Shown piece after piece: positions 48,301 through 59,248 of a stretch of 64,000 bases of DNA (position 1 is the stretch's first letter; each line of letters starts with the position of its first letter). The position numbers were made by a program, and so were the translations under genes. Source of the DNA: Leptoclinus maculatus (Eukaryota > Chordata > Actinopteri > Perciformes > Stichaeidae). The stretch spans positions 6,892,392-6,956,391 of the forward strand of contig JAVDOI010000007.1 in assembly GCA_032191485.1 (NCBI GenBank), in the 5' to 3' direction. A model generated the notes under the pieces. It had not been told where the DNA came from and made no database searches. It saw only the letters and a program-made list of their open reading frames with translations.

Positions 48301-51300
48301 ACAGGACGCCTTTAGTCTCTAGCCCTTTTCGTATATGATCATTGCTGTAATGTTTGATTGAATAGTCCAAACTGAAGCAATTGTTGATCACTTGTGGCGA
48401 CTACCGGCAGGTTAACAGTAGTGAGGAGTAACCACTGGAACCATGAAAGGTCCTTGAGCATACAGTCATAAATTAGCATTAAAAAAACATTAGGGTGATG
48501 GGTCCAGCAGAATGCGAGATTAGCCGTAGACAGAAAGTCAAAAAGATGCAAACAACAATCATACTACATACTGGACTAAACAACTTAACCTCCTTGGTAA
48601 TTATTCTTCGGTTAAATAAGGAAAGGAAAGTGCTTACCTTGGTGTGTCCAAATTTGTACTCGTCTTGTGGGACATCAATTGACCCAAGCAGCTTCTCTGA
48701 AGCCTTCTTGTTGTCCATGAACTGGCCGTCGGGGATGACACTGGCATTCAGCACCTTGTACCTTTCATGAGAGAGTTAATGGTCATTTTGTGACCTTTTT
48801 CTTTCAATAGTCCACATTAACATTATATGAAAATATCCATTGATACCTCTGCTTAAAGTCAGCATAGGGAATTCTGCTGGGGAAACCTTTCCTGCAGATT
48901 CTGATACCCTCCAGCACACCGTTACACCTGAGCTGGTGGATGACCAGGAAGTTCTCCATCAGACCTGGAAAAAATATATTTTTGAATTACTTCTTTGAAT
49001 AAATAGACTCTAGAATTATGTAAACCACACCAACAAAAGCAAACCAGTCCTCAGAGACTCTATTGATATGATATGCTCTATGTACCTGGAACCTTTGTCT
49101 CATTGGGAATCAGGCAGCGCACAAAGTGAGGATGGGTGGCCCTCAAGTTAGTCATCAGCTTGCCCAAGTTCTCCTGTAAATCCAAAGTGGTGACTTATCA
49201 TGGCATGTTACAGTTGTGATTTTGAGTATAAGCTAAGATACATAAGATACGTTGGCAATGTCAAACCTTACCCTAAACTGTGAAGACACAGTCTGCATAG
49301 AACCACCCTTCTTCTTGCCTCCCTTCTTGCTGCCACCAACCTCTGTTGATCATTTTAAGTAGACATGTTTTTTTAGAACGGCATAAAATTTACTTGAAAA
49401 GTTCAAAATATACAGTATCTATAACATTAAAATGTGTTTTAGTTTACTGTAGCTACTAACATACCCTCAACTACAGGTGGATACAGAACAGGCAGCAGTT
49501 TCACAGAGGACTTCTGGTACAGCTGAATGACAGAATCATTCAGTGGATCCTTGTTCTTGTCCAGCCAGCCACCGATATTGTAGTCCACGGTACCAGCATA
49601 GTGCACCAGGGAGAAGTGGGCCTCAGCCTTGCCTTTGGCGGGCTTTGGCTTCTCAAATGCTTTGTTTTTGCCAAGATGCTGGTCATACAGCTTGTTCTTG
49701 AAGGATGTGTCTGTTGCCTTGGGGAACATGCACTCCTCTTCAAGGATGGAGAAGATGCCCATGGGCTTGAAAAAAGTGGGAAGAAGTTTGTCATTAAGTT
49801 ATACATTAAGTCAAATTAAGGACAATTATATCACAAAATTAATTGATTACCCTTTCAATCAGCTCGATGCAGGCAGCCAAGTCCATGCCAAAGTCAATGA
49901 ACTCCCAGATAATACCCTCCTTCTTGTACTCCTCTTGCTCCAGGACAAACATGGTGTGGTTGAAGAACTGTTGCAGTTTCTCATTGGTGAAGTTGATGCA
50001 CAGCTGCTCCAATGTGTTGAACTGCAAGGAAACATAACCTCTTTCTGTTAATAAGAATGATTATGTCATTAAAAGTATTGGCTACTGAATTTTTGGAATT
50101 TAAGCTTACGTCAAAGATTTCAAACCCAGCGATATCCAGGACACCAATGTAGTACTGCCTTGCTTGTTTAGTGTCCAACATCTGGTTGATACGGATGACC
50201 ATCCACAAGAACATCTTCTCATAGATAGACTTGGCCAGGGCAGGCACTGAGTTACTCACCTGAATAAAAATAATGATGTGATTTGATAAATTAACCATTT
50301 TGTAAAATAATAGATTATTGGTGTTTTTATAATCATTCTAATGAGATAAATGACACAAAAAAAATCCTAAATGTGAAATCCTCTGTAGGGATCTAGTGAA
50401 CCATGTAATACATTATTTTTGTAAAACTAATTTCAAATAGTAGGATATTGAATATTGATAATTCATGTTTACCTGAGGTACAGTCTGTCCCTTGGTGACA
50501 TACTCATTTCCGACCTTCACTCTGGGATAGCACAGAGCTTTCAGCATGTCAGCGGAGTTCACACCCAGCAAGTAAGCAACCTTGTCAGCCTCTGAAAATA
50601 GTTCAGGGATTTCCATCATGATATGAACAGAAACCAGTGTGAATAGGAACTCTATTTTATCATAATACTTTTGTTCACAAGCTACTCACCCTCTGTGCCA
50701 TCAGGCTCAGCCTGCTCCTCACGCTGTTTTTGCTTGAACTTCATGCTACCATGGTGGAGCACAGCACCAGTCATCTTGTAGATGCTCATCTTCTCTTCAT
50801 TTGTGAAGCCCAGGATATCAATAGCATTCTGAATTCAAAAGATGTGTGCACACAAAACATAATCACTTTAGAAAATGCACTTAAAAGAGCAGTTTTGCAT
50901 GTATTGCACAACATATATTTCAATAGTTTGAAGTGAAAATCACTTACATCAGTGGCTTCCAGCTCTTCTTTGTCATCAATGCTGGCCACAGTGATCTGAC
51001 CCATACTGCACATGGGGAAGTCGTAGGGGTTGGTTGTGATGAGTGCCAAATCTGGTGATCAAAAAAGGTTACAAATGTAAATACTTTAGTTTCATATGAA
51101 AACAGTAGGTGAAATGTTGCAACATCTCAATCTGTTTACCAAGCAGCTCAGGTTTGTGGCCGGTCATCATCTGGAAGAAGATGTGGTAGCCTCTTTCAGC
51201 AGGAAGCTGGTATGTCACTCTAGACTTCTCCAGCAGATCTACAAATATTGTTCATAAGTCACAGCTAGGCCAATTTTCAATTTGAGTCAATTGTATGTAC

Positions 51301-52646
51301 AAGGAGTATTATTACTTACATGTCTCAATATCAGCACTAGCCAGTTTGCCAGATGTAGCGAAATGGATTCTGATGAATTTACCCTGTTTGGAACAAAGAT
51401 ATTTTTAATATCCCTCTACATGGACAATCAGTAACAAGGCCTCTCACATGTGTAGAAATTGTTTCATACTTACAAAACGAGAGGAGTTGTCATTCCTCAC
51501 AGTTTTGGCATTACCGTAGGCCTCCAGCAGGGGATTGGCTGCAATAATCTGATCCTCCAGTGACCCCTATAATCCAGTATTAGAAGCAATATCAGAAAAT
51601 GACTTTGGAAAATGTTCCATTGGTAAAGAACCCTGAATTGTAATCATCAGGAACATACCTTTGATGTGTCCCTCTTCTTTTCTCCACCAACTGAGATTGT
51701 TGCAAAGTACTGGATGACACGCTTGGTGTTCACAGTCTTTCCAGCACCAGATTCTCCACTAGGCATAGACACAGATTTATAAGAATTTGATCAAGATATT
51801 TGACTATCTTCAACAGAGTCAACAATTGTAAATAAACCAAACTTACGTGATCAAGACAGACTGGTTCTCCCTATCTGTTAAATAGGAAACAAAAATAATT
51901 AACAATGTTTCACTTCAACAGAAACCTCATATCATGATATATTCTACATTGTTGTGATTATAACTTACCAGTAAGCATGAACTGATAAGCGTTGTCAGAG
52001 ACTGAGAAGATGTGGGGTGGAGCCTCCATACGCTTCTTGCCTCTATAGGCAGCTACACATTCAGAATCGTACACTGGGAGCCACTTGTAGGGGTTCACAG
52101 TGGCACAGAACAGTCCAGAGTAGGTCTGAAAGTTATCATAGAGATTCAACAGTTAACATCGTTTCCTAAAAGTAAAGTCATTTTCAATAGTTCTTTTTCT
52201 CCTTAGATAGATTGTCTTACGTAGATCATCCATGCTGCATAACGTTCTTTGAGGTTATACAGCACAGAGGCTTCATTGAGATGGGTCATCATGGCCATGT
52301 CCTCAATCTTGTCATACTTGGGAGGATTCATTGGAAAGACTTCGGCTTCTTTAACTGTCTTCTCCTGAAACATGACATTTGTCACAATGAGAACTGATCA
52401 CATTGAATTCCCAGTTGGCTCTGACTTTGTGATACCTACCTCCTCAGTGGTCAGGACTTTGACGGTGACTTTGTCACCGTCTTTCTTGATGATTGTTGCC
52501 TTCAAGTACAGCTCCTTGACATCGGTCACGTAGCAGGCACTCTTGGCATCAAATGGTGAGCTTTGAGCTTCAATTCTCTCCTTCTCTGGTTTACGTAGGT
52601 AAATGGCAGCTATGCCATACGTGGCCATCTCCGCGTCTGTACTCAT
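42345..52646 (-). CDS. myh: Fast skeletal muscle myosin heavy chain, gene D (complete, multi-exon)
   Basis: Same exon plan as A and C. Start ATG 52644-52646, P-loop codons 51734-51757, exon 40 at 42573-42704, stop 42345-42347. The protein diverges most in the N-terminal domain (e.g. GIAAIYLRKPEKERIEAQSS against GKAAIYLRKPAKERIEAQNA; KATIIKK against KGTIVKK) and in the IQ segment (AMFRGYLMRKEF against ALCRGYVMRKEF). S2 differs too (LAKMKENYEKMTTDL against LANMKENYEKMKTDL). Introns 30 and 39 and the 3' flank are of the D/E type. No break seen. Same motor role; the light-chain-binding and SH3-like differences could tune speed or filament interaction, which is inference. Confidence 0.96.
47918..47919 (-). 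other. Non-canonical GC splice donor after exon 21, gene D
   Basis: Exon end ..GCGACGAG followed by GCATGT; joining to GGAAGCC gives Ala-Thr-Arg-Glu-Ala. The GC donor is kept although the adjoining exon codons have changed from those in A. Confidence 0.85.
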
Positions 52647-52983
52647 GGTGGCGGCTTATGTCTGTTAGATAATTACAAAGGAACTGCTAGTTTACTTCTC
52701 TGAGGTAATAATATATATGAGTAATCATATTAATCTTTGTTAAAACAAATGTCTTCAAGTCATTTGACTGAACAAAACAGAATTACCAAGTTCAATTAAA
52801 TGGTCAACATATTTCTTTCAAATTGATTTCACCTTTGCTAATTAGAAATAGTTTTCCGTACTGAGTTGATAGCGATTAGATTAACACTAAACTGCTTTTT
52901 TGACAAAATTGGATGACTTTGCAACTGAATGAAATGTTTCACATATCATACATACAAATTAGTATAATGAAAGATGTTCATAC

Positions 52984-53175
52984 CTGACCCACTCTATATG
53001 AAAATGCTGATATATATTCCACAATCCTGTTGGGAACATATATATTTTCAGTTAATAATGCAGGTTTGTAAAGATTTGTTAAACAAAAAGCATTTTCTCA
53101 AATATTGAATACATTCTCTAAAACATGTAGAACACATGCTTACCACAAGCTGAAGTCTCCAAGGGTCTGCTACCA
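52984..53175 (-). other. Gene D 5' leader exons 1 and 2
   Basis: Exon 2 is 52984-53026 (43 bases; donor GTATGA, acceptor ..CAACAG). Exon 1 ends at 53144 (donor GTAAGC) and starts near 53175. Similarity to genes A and C stops at about 52931, so D's leader and promoter are of separate origin or have been replaced. Confidence 0.6.
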
Positions 53176-53350
53176 CCACACTGCTCTGTGTTGGCAGACC
53201 CCTTATATTGAACTTGGCTTGCTTACGCAGCGTAAGTTAAATCTGGACACATGCCAAATGTGGAGTGTGCTCCAGGCATCGATTGAAGCAGGTGCTGCTA
53301 GGATATACGTCTGGTGTTTTGGATTCCAGCAAGTGATACATATCATTTAA
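53176..53350 (-). promoter_or_regulatory. Gene D core promoter
   Basis: TATAAGG on the minus strand at 53201-53207. Upstream are a perfect 7-1-7 palindrome CTTACGC-A-GCGTAAG (53222-53236), the conserved gttaaat string, a CACATG E-box and CCAAATGTGG (53254-53263), one base from a CArG box. The relic promoter at 57761-57960 aligns with this one base by base over most of this block. Confidence 0.6.
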
Positions 53351-53389
53351 ATCAATAAGAGAAATGAGAGGGGTATATATGGAGCAGTT

Positions 53390-55044
53390 TTTTTAGATTA
53401 GATTTACATTTACATTTACATTTTTATATCAGGCATTTCTAAATTGACCCTTACCATGTCCCATTCATTAACTATATATCACCACAGAATACTTTTCAGT
53501 CCAAATTTCAGTAGTCTGTCTGATGCACAGATGATGGAACAGATATGCTTACATTTAAATCCATACGGATATCTACAAAAGTCGCGTAGCATCTCGCATT
53601 TCACTTCTGCTTTACGTGTGTAACTATAACCCTGAGGATCTTTATAGGTTTCGAACGTAAATTCTATAACTTCAAAGTGTTGCTTTTTTGGTTGCAACAT
53701 AGCTTTCATCATTATTATTCATCCCTGTTGAAGTAACCCCATCAAAGTGTGATTGTTATACTTAAGAAGTGTATTTGGCAACATTGTTTTCCAGAACATT
53801 TTAGGAGCTGTAGGATAAACATTGGTGGTGTTCCTGAGCTGTCCCCATATTTAGCCAGAATTATCATTTCCCATCAGCCAAAATTCACAGAGACGGGATA
53901 GCCCTATTTGTGTAATCGATTACAGAGGACGATATCTTGCATTCTAAACTTATTTCATCAGAGAGATGATAAGGATGGGGAACAAAAATAGGACAACTAT
54001 TTTATGTGCAAACATGAGCAACACATTCAATTATGGTTTAGCTCTACCCCACAGAGAGATGGTCACCCATTATATGACATCTTTTTTTCTTCATAATACT
54101 GGGCCAACTAGTGATTTGTTTTGCTGAAATAGTTGTGCTCTAAGTAGTAAATGAAAGCATATAGTAGAAACTGGTGTGAAAAAAATTACAACATCATTAC
54201 ACACACTAATCAAAAACAATCCACACATGTAGCAGTGGATTATGCTGCAGGAATGCTTTGAGACATTGAGACCTGTGGACGTTTTGATATATTTAGACAT
54301 GTTTTTTTACTGTTACTCAGGGCCACCATTGGATTCCATTGCAGCTGCCATGAATCCAAGTTGACTACAGCTGTCATTGTCCTAAGCAAATGAGTGAGAT
54401 TTAAATTGTTCAACCCTACAGTTGGTGAGTATAATGTGGGGGAGGGCAGTGACACAGGGCTGCGATGCCGGGGCGAGCCCGGAATGTTTGGATATTGGGA
54501 GCAATCACTATTTTGAGAAATGCTGACTTTTTTTGTGTAAAGTTTTTTTTTTTCATATTGCTCTGATATGAATTTGAATTTGTTGCTCATGGGAAACAAT
54601 GTGGTGGAAATTACAGTCATCTCCGGTTAGACCATTCAATTATTAAAATAGCCCTTGAGCCAGAATGGGCTTTTCATTTGCCTTCTTTCCCTGTTCAAGA
54701 AAGATTTCAAGAAGTCGGTACATATAGGTGAGGATTTCTCAACCTTTTCATTTAATCCCATTTTTAGGTCCCATAATTGTCATAACTCCAGCGGTTCCAG
54801 ATCTGTCAAGTTTGTGAGCTGAGCACAGCATTTAATCCTCAAGAGCATGATAGGGAGCTCTTGCTGCTCCCGCATCATGTTCTAATAGGCCTTCCCCCTC
54901 AGCTAACTACCAGATATTTCAGCCTGGCAATGTTTTTCATCAGTTTTTGATATTACGTGAATTTGCATGTTTTAATGTTTTTAGCGTTTTCCGGTTTGAT
55001 TTATTTTTTGTGTTGAATGTCTTTGTAAACAAACAAACGAATGA
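53390..55044. other. Intergenic DNA between gene D and the relic MYH exons
   Basis: A short (atttac) repeat, typical of fish, lies at about 53395-53420. An open minus-strand frame of 126 codons (54240-54620) and one of 77 codons (53479-53712) have no motif, no neighbour and ordinary intergenic composition; I do not call them genes. Confidence 0.45.
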
Positions 55045-55290
55045 ATGTACTTCTTGCCACTCTTCTCAGCCTCATCCAGGCAGTGCTGCAGGTCCTCAGC
55101 AAAAACTTCCAGGTTGTGATGATTCACTTTAATCATCGCACGACTGATGGGAATATATTATTTGATTTGTGAATTAGTCAAGGAATGTTTGCATGCACTC
55201 ACTAGCATCATCAGCTGCTCAAACACTTCGCAACCTCTCTCTGTCTATTTCAGAGGATCCCTTAGATCTTCAATTTCTGCCACCTGTTGA
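55045..55290 (-). pseudogene. Relic MYH exons 37 and 35
   Basis: 55050-55117 matches exon 37 (shared cttcttgccac, cagcctcatccaggc, gtgctgcaggtcct, acttccaggtt) with a deletion and substitutions. 55195-55300 matches exon 35 (cactcactagcatc..cagctgctc, cctctctctgtct, cagagga, ttcaatttc). They are in the same order and strand as in an intact gene; exon 36 is gone. These are leftovers of a lost MYH gene. Confidence 0.8.
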
Positions 55291-55554
55291 CTGACTCTAC
55301 TCATAGTGGGGAGTTACTTATGTGTGTTAATTCCACTTTTATGCTAAGGTAATGTAATTGATCTGTACTTTCATCCTGTGTGGAATTAGTTAATATTTGT
55401 TGTGCATACCTAACCTAAGTTTTTGCAGGTAAAATAGTAAATAATGAATATCAGCATGTTGAATTATTATAACATCTTGCTCTATTACATCATGTTGTAT
55501 AACAGTACTGTACATTTGGACTACTGTGGTCTAAAGCATAGATCATTTCACCAC
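55291..55554. other. AT-rich DNA between relic exons and foldback element
   Basis: No gene or repeat recognised; probably decayed intron of the lost MYH gene. Confidence 0.35.
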
Positions 55555-55560
55555 AAACAT

Positions 55561-57754
55561 GGGTAGCACTTTATAATAACTACACACTATGAAGCATTAG
55601 TTAAGCATGAGTAAACACTTAATTCATCATTTATAAAGCATTGTTCCTACATTAATAATTCATTAGTATGCAGTTCATAACAACAGTTATAAATGTTTTA
55701 TTCTTGATTAATAAGCTCGTCTATTATGTGTTTCATTATTGTGTTTTCATACTTTATAAATGATGGATTCCCCATTTGTAAATGAAGTATTATATATTTT
55801 ACAAACCAATTATTGAGGAGTTGTAGATGATTAATAAGATCATTTATAAAGTGTTAGTAAATGATTAATAACTTATTTAGATGTACATTATTCATGCATT
55901 TATATATATAATGATTTAGATATGCACTAATGGTTAGGGACTATGTTAATATATGCTTTATAAATGCGTATTAATACTGCAAGTCATGAATTATTAATGA
56001 TTTATTAAGGTAGTTACTAGTCCTTAGTAAAGTATTTTGTGTGAGCTCATCTAAAGTGAGGACTATTTATGCCTTATAAAGCATTTCTAAATGACATTGA
56101 AATTGTCAGCAGTGCCTCAAAACCCAGTTTTTTAACAGAAAAGGCAAATAGACACAACACAAAGTGGTCAAGAACATATCAATATGTATTGCAAGATGCA
56201 AACAATATACTGTTAAATACAAACCTCTTAGGCATTCATTCATGTAAGAAACAGACATTCTCCTTCAGGAGAACATGGCTGATATAACACATTTGTAAAT
56301 ATACAACTGGAGCTAACCAGGAGCTTTGCATATTAGTTTACATTTACTTATTTAACTATTCATTTTAACCAAGCATATCGATCTCCACTGTTCGCACTTT
56401 TCTTCAGTTGCATGTCCCGATGGCAGCCGGACGAATCTACTCATTGTTTGCAATAAGCGAAATAAGTGAAATCGAGTGAAATCCCGCTTTCAAAACGTCA
56501 TCAATGTGGGACGGACAAAGGAAAAGACCGCTTCATACGTCATCAACGTGGGACAAACGTTTCGCTCAGGAACTGATACGGAAGTGCACTTATGCGATGG
56601 TAAACTCCGACCTAAGTTGAAAGGGCGCGCGGACCTCCGCCAGAAAGAGTGACTGCTGACGGGCCTCCAATGCCCGTCTGTTTGTTTCTTAGTTTGCTGG
56701 CACGTAACGTTACACATTATGGACGATGAGTATCCAGCTAGCCTTCCAGCTAGCACTAGAGGTCCTGAGACAGGCGCACGCTAACGCGTCACCTCCGTTG
56801 TAAATAGAGCGATCCAGGTGACAGGCTAACTAGCTGTTATATGTGGAGTGGATGTGAATGAGATCGATATGCTTGGTATGAAATGAATAGTTAAATAAGT
56901 AAATGTAAACTAATATGCAAAGCTCCTGGTTAGCTCCAGTTGTATATTTACAAATGTGTTATATCCAGCCATGTTCTCCTGAAGGAGAATGTCTTTGTTT
57001 GTTTCTTACATGAATGAATGGCTGAGAGGTTTGTATTTAATAGTATATTGTTTGCATCTTGCAATAAATATTGATATGTTCTTGATCACTTTGTGTTGTG
57101 TCTATTTGCCTTTTCTGTTGAAAAACTATGGGTTTTGAGGCACTGCTGGCCTTTCAATGTCATTTATAAATGCTTTGTAAGGCATAAATAGTCCTCACTT
57201 TAGATGAGCTCACACAAAATACTTAATAAATGCTTTATAAGGCATAAATAGTCCTCACTTTAGATGAGCTCACACAAAATACTTTACTAAGGACTAGTAA
57301 CTACCTTAATAAATCATTAATTAATCATGAATTGCAGTATTAATACGCATTTATAAAGCATATATTAACATAGTCCCTAACCATTAGTGCATATCTAAAT
57401 CATATATATATATAAATGCATGAATAATGTACATCTAAATAAGTTATTAATCATTTACTAACACTTTATAAATGATCTTATTAATCATCTACAACTCCTT
57501 AATTATTGGTTTGTAAAATATATAATACTTCATTTACAAATGGGGAATCCATCATTTATAAAGTATGAAAACACAACAATGAAACACATAATAGACGAGC
57601 TTATTAATCAAGAATAAAACATTTATAACTGTTGTTATGAACTGCATACTAATGAATTATTAATGTAGGAACAATGCTTTATAAATGATGAATTAAGTGT
57701 TTACTCATGCTTAACTAATGCTTCATAGTGTGTAGTTATTATAAAGTGCTACCC
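55561..57754. mobile_element. Foldback DNA element, 2.2 kb, arms of about 825 and 895 bases
   Basis: The left arm (55561-56385) starts GGGTAGCACTTTATAATAAC and is the inverted copy of the right arm (56860-57754), which ends ..TTATTATAAAGTGCTACCC. A 6-bp target duplication AAACAT flanks it (55555-55560 and 57755-57760). The right arm is longer mainly because a 60-base segment is tandemly doubled (57181-57240 and 57241-57300). The 474-base loop is GC-richer and has no long open frame. Superfamily unknown; a 6-bp duplication is unusual among common fish DNA transposons. Confidence 0.88.
56386..56859. other. Loop of the foldback element
   Basis: Contains two related strings, acgtcatcaatgtgggac and acgtcatcaacgtgggac (about 56496 and 56537), a short open start ATGGACGATGAG (56719) that stops after about twenty codons, and GCTAGC-type dyads. 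It may be the remains of a promoter and first exon of a transposase. Confidence 0.4.
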
Positions 57755-57760
57755 AAACAT

Positions 57761-57960
57761 GAGCTTTATAGGTCTTCTACCACACTCACAGTGGCAATGG
57801 AATCCTTGTGTTGAACCTGTTTTGCTTACAAAGCAGAAGTTAAATGTGGGACACATGCCAAATATGGTAAGTTTCACAGCTGTTGCTTACACGAGTGACA
57901 CTTGTCGCTGGTACGTACATCTGTTGTTTCAGGTTTCAGGTTTCCGCCAGTGAAGGCACA
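57761..57960 (-). pseudogene. Relic MYH leader exon and promoter
   Basis: It aligns with gene D's promoter: tctaccac/cacac, ccttgtgttgaac for ccttatattgaac, tttgcttac, aagttaaatgtggg, acacatgccaaatatgg. The TATA box has mutated (TTATATT to TTGTGTT), while a perfect CArG box CCAAATATGG remains at 57858-57867. With the exons at 55045-55290 it frames a lost gene of which the interior has been deleted and the foldback element inserted. Confidence 0.75.
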
Positions 57961-59183
57961 TCCTCAATTTGTGATAATCCCCACTTAAAATAGACAACTT
58001 TTATTTTAGGATAAACATGTATTCTAATCTATCTCACAGGTTGTTTAATTTGTTTGATTAAAAAATACTAAATGGAGAAAAAAGCTTCAAAATTAAATTA
58101 TTTCAGCAATACTGTTTATATAAATAGTTTCACAAGAAATAAATACTGGAAAATAGCTACTATTTTTGTTTCATGTAAGAGATATGTCTGTGCTTTTCAC
58201 ACTCATATGTCAAGCTATTAACACTTCTACTGACTCTGCAGACATAGCTTCAAATCTATTTTTGGCTCCTTGCAGTGCGTATTGAATGTCAACCTCGTTC
58301 CAGTTGTTGAGCAATATCATTTTCAAATGTCACAGGCAATAGTGTTGAACTTGCAGTGTGAAAAACACTCTAAATTGTCACCAAAAAACAATGACATGGT
58401 TTTGTAGTTTGCAATCTGAAAAAAAACCTGTTATTAAGAATGATTTAAGTGAATTTAAGATTCACATCACACTTCCAACCAATTCATATTTATCTTTGAA
58501 TATATGTTTAAATGTATGTGCATGCACACAGTGTTTTTGAGGAGGGTCTGGTTCATATATATATATATATATATATATATTTGATTTAATATATAGTGAC
58601 AACATTTGTTGATTTTGTGAACAAGCGCGGCTGACTGCTCTCTGATCAGAGCTAAATATGAGTATGCAAGATTTATCAGGCTGTCTCAGTACTTCCTGTG
58701 GCTACCAAAAATAGCCCGCACGTGAGAGCCCGTCTTAGATTATGCAATTAATGTATCTATTACTGTTCCTGTTGTCCAGGTTAGGATTAAAGTGACTTAA
58801 GTGACACTTTTGTTTGTTTCTTTGTCAGCTGCCAATACCACCTTCACCTCAAATATTAAGGACGTTTTTAGCATTTTTGGTCACTGGTTGGCTAAAAACT
58901 TTGTAAGTTACAATTGCTACAGTGATCCCATCTCAAGGGGCTTTAACAATGTTAAATGTTGTATTAATTATGAACAGTTTATTTTATTTTGCACCAACAA
59001 AATTAGTTGGTGTTAGTTAACGACAGTAAAAGTCTTGGTTACCCTTAAAGCTTATCTTTTTTTTGGAAGATTTTCATGCCCTAAAAAAATATATATATTA
59101 TCCAAATCTCACATCAACTTCCTTTCATGGGAAACAAAGTGATACAAGTATTACAGACAGAATTTCAGATCAAAAAATAAACC
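57961..59183. other. Intergenic DNA 3' of gene E
   Basis: An (AT)n run lies at 58554-58580. A GC-richer island at about 58620-58745 contains CACGTG, ccaaaaatagccc and gctaaatatgag, i.e. E-box, CArG-like and MEF2-like strings close together; it could be an old muscle control element of the lost gene. Nothing else is recognised. Confidence 0.4.
58554..58580. repeat. (AT)n microsatellite
   Basis: Thirteen or so AT dinucleotides. Confidence 0.95.
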
Positions 59184-59189
59184 TTTATT
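59184..59189 (-). terminator. Poly(A) signal of gene E
   Basis: AATAAA on the minus strand, about 60 bases past the stop codon. Confidence 0.7.
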
Positions 59190-59248
59190 GTCTCAGCATG
59201 AATTATATCATATTTTATGATTCAACACAATGAAACACTCAATATGCT

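Noticed and set aside
54240..54620. Minus-strand open frame of 126 codons in the D-E spacer
   Set aside because: No motif, no splice context, no duplicate; ordinary intergenic composition.
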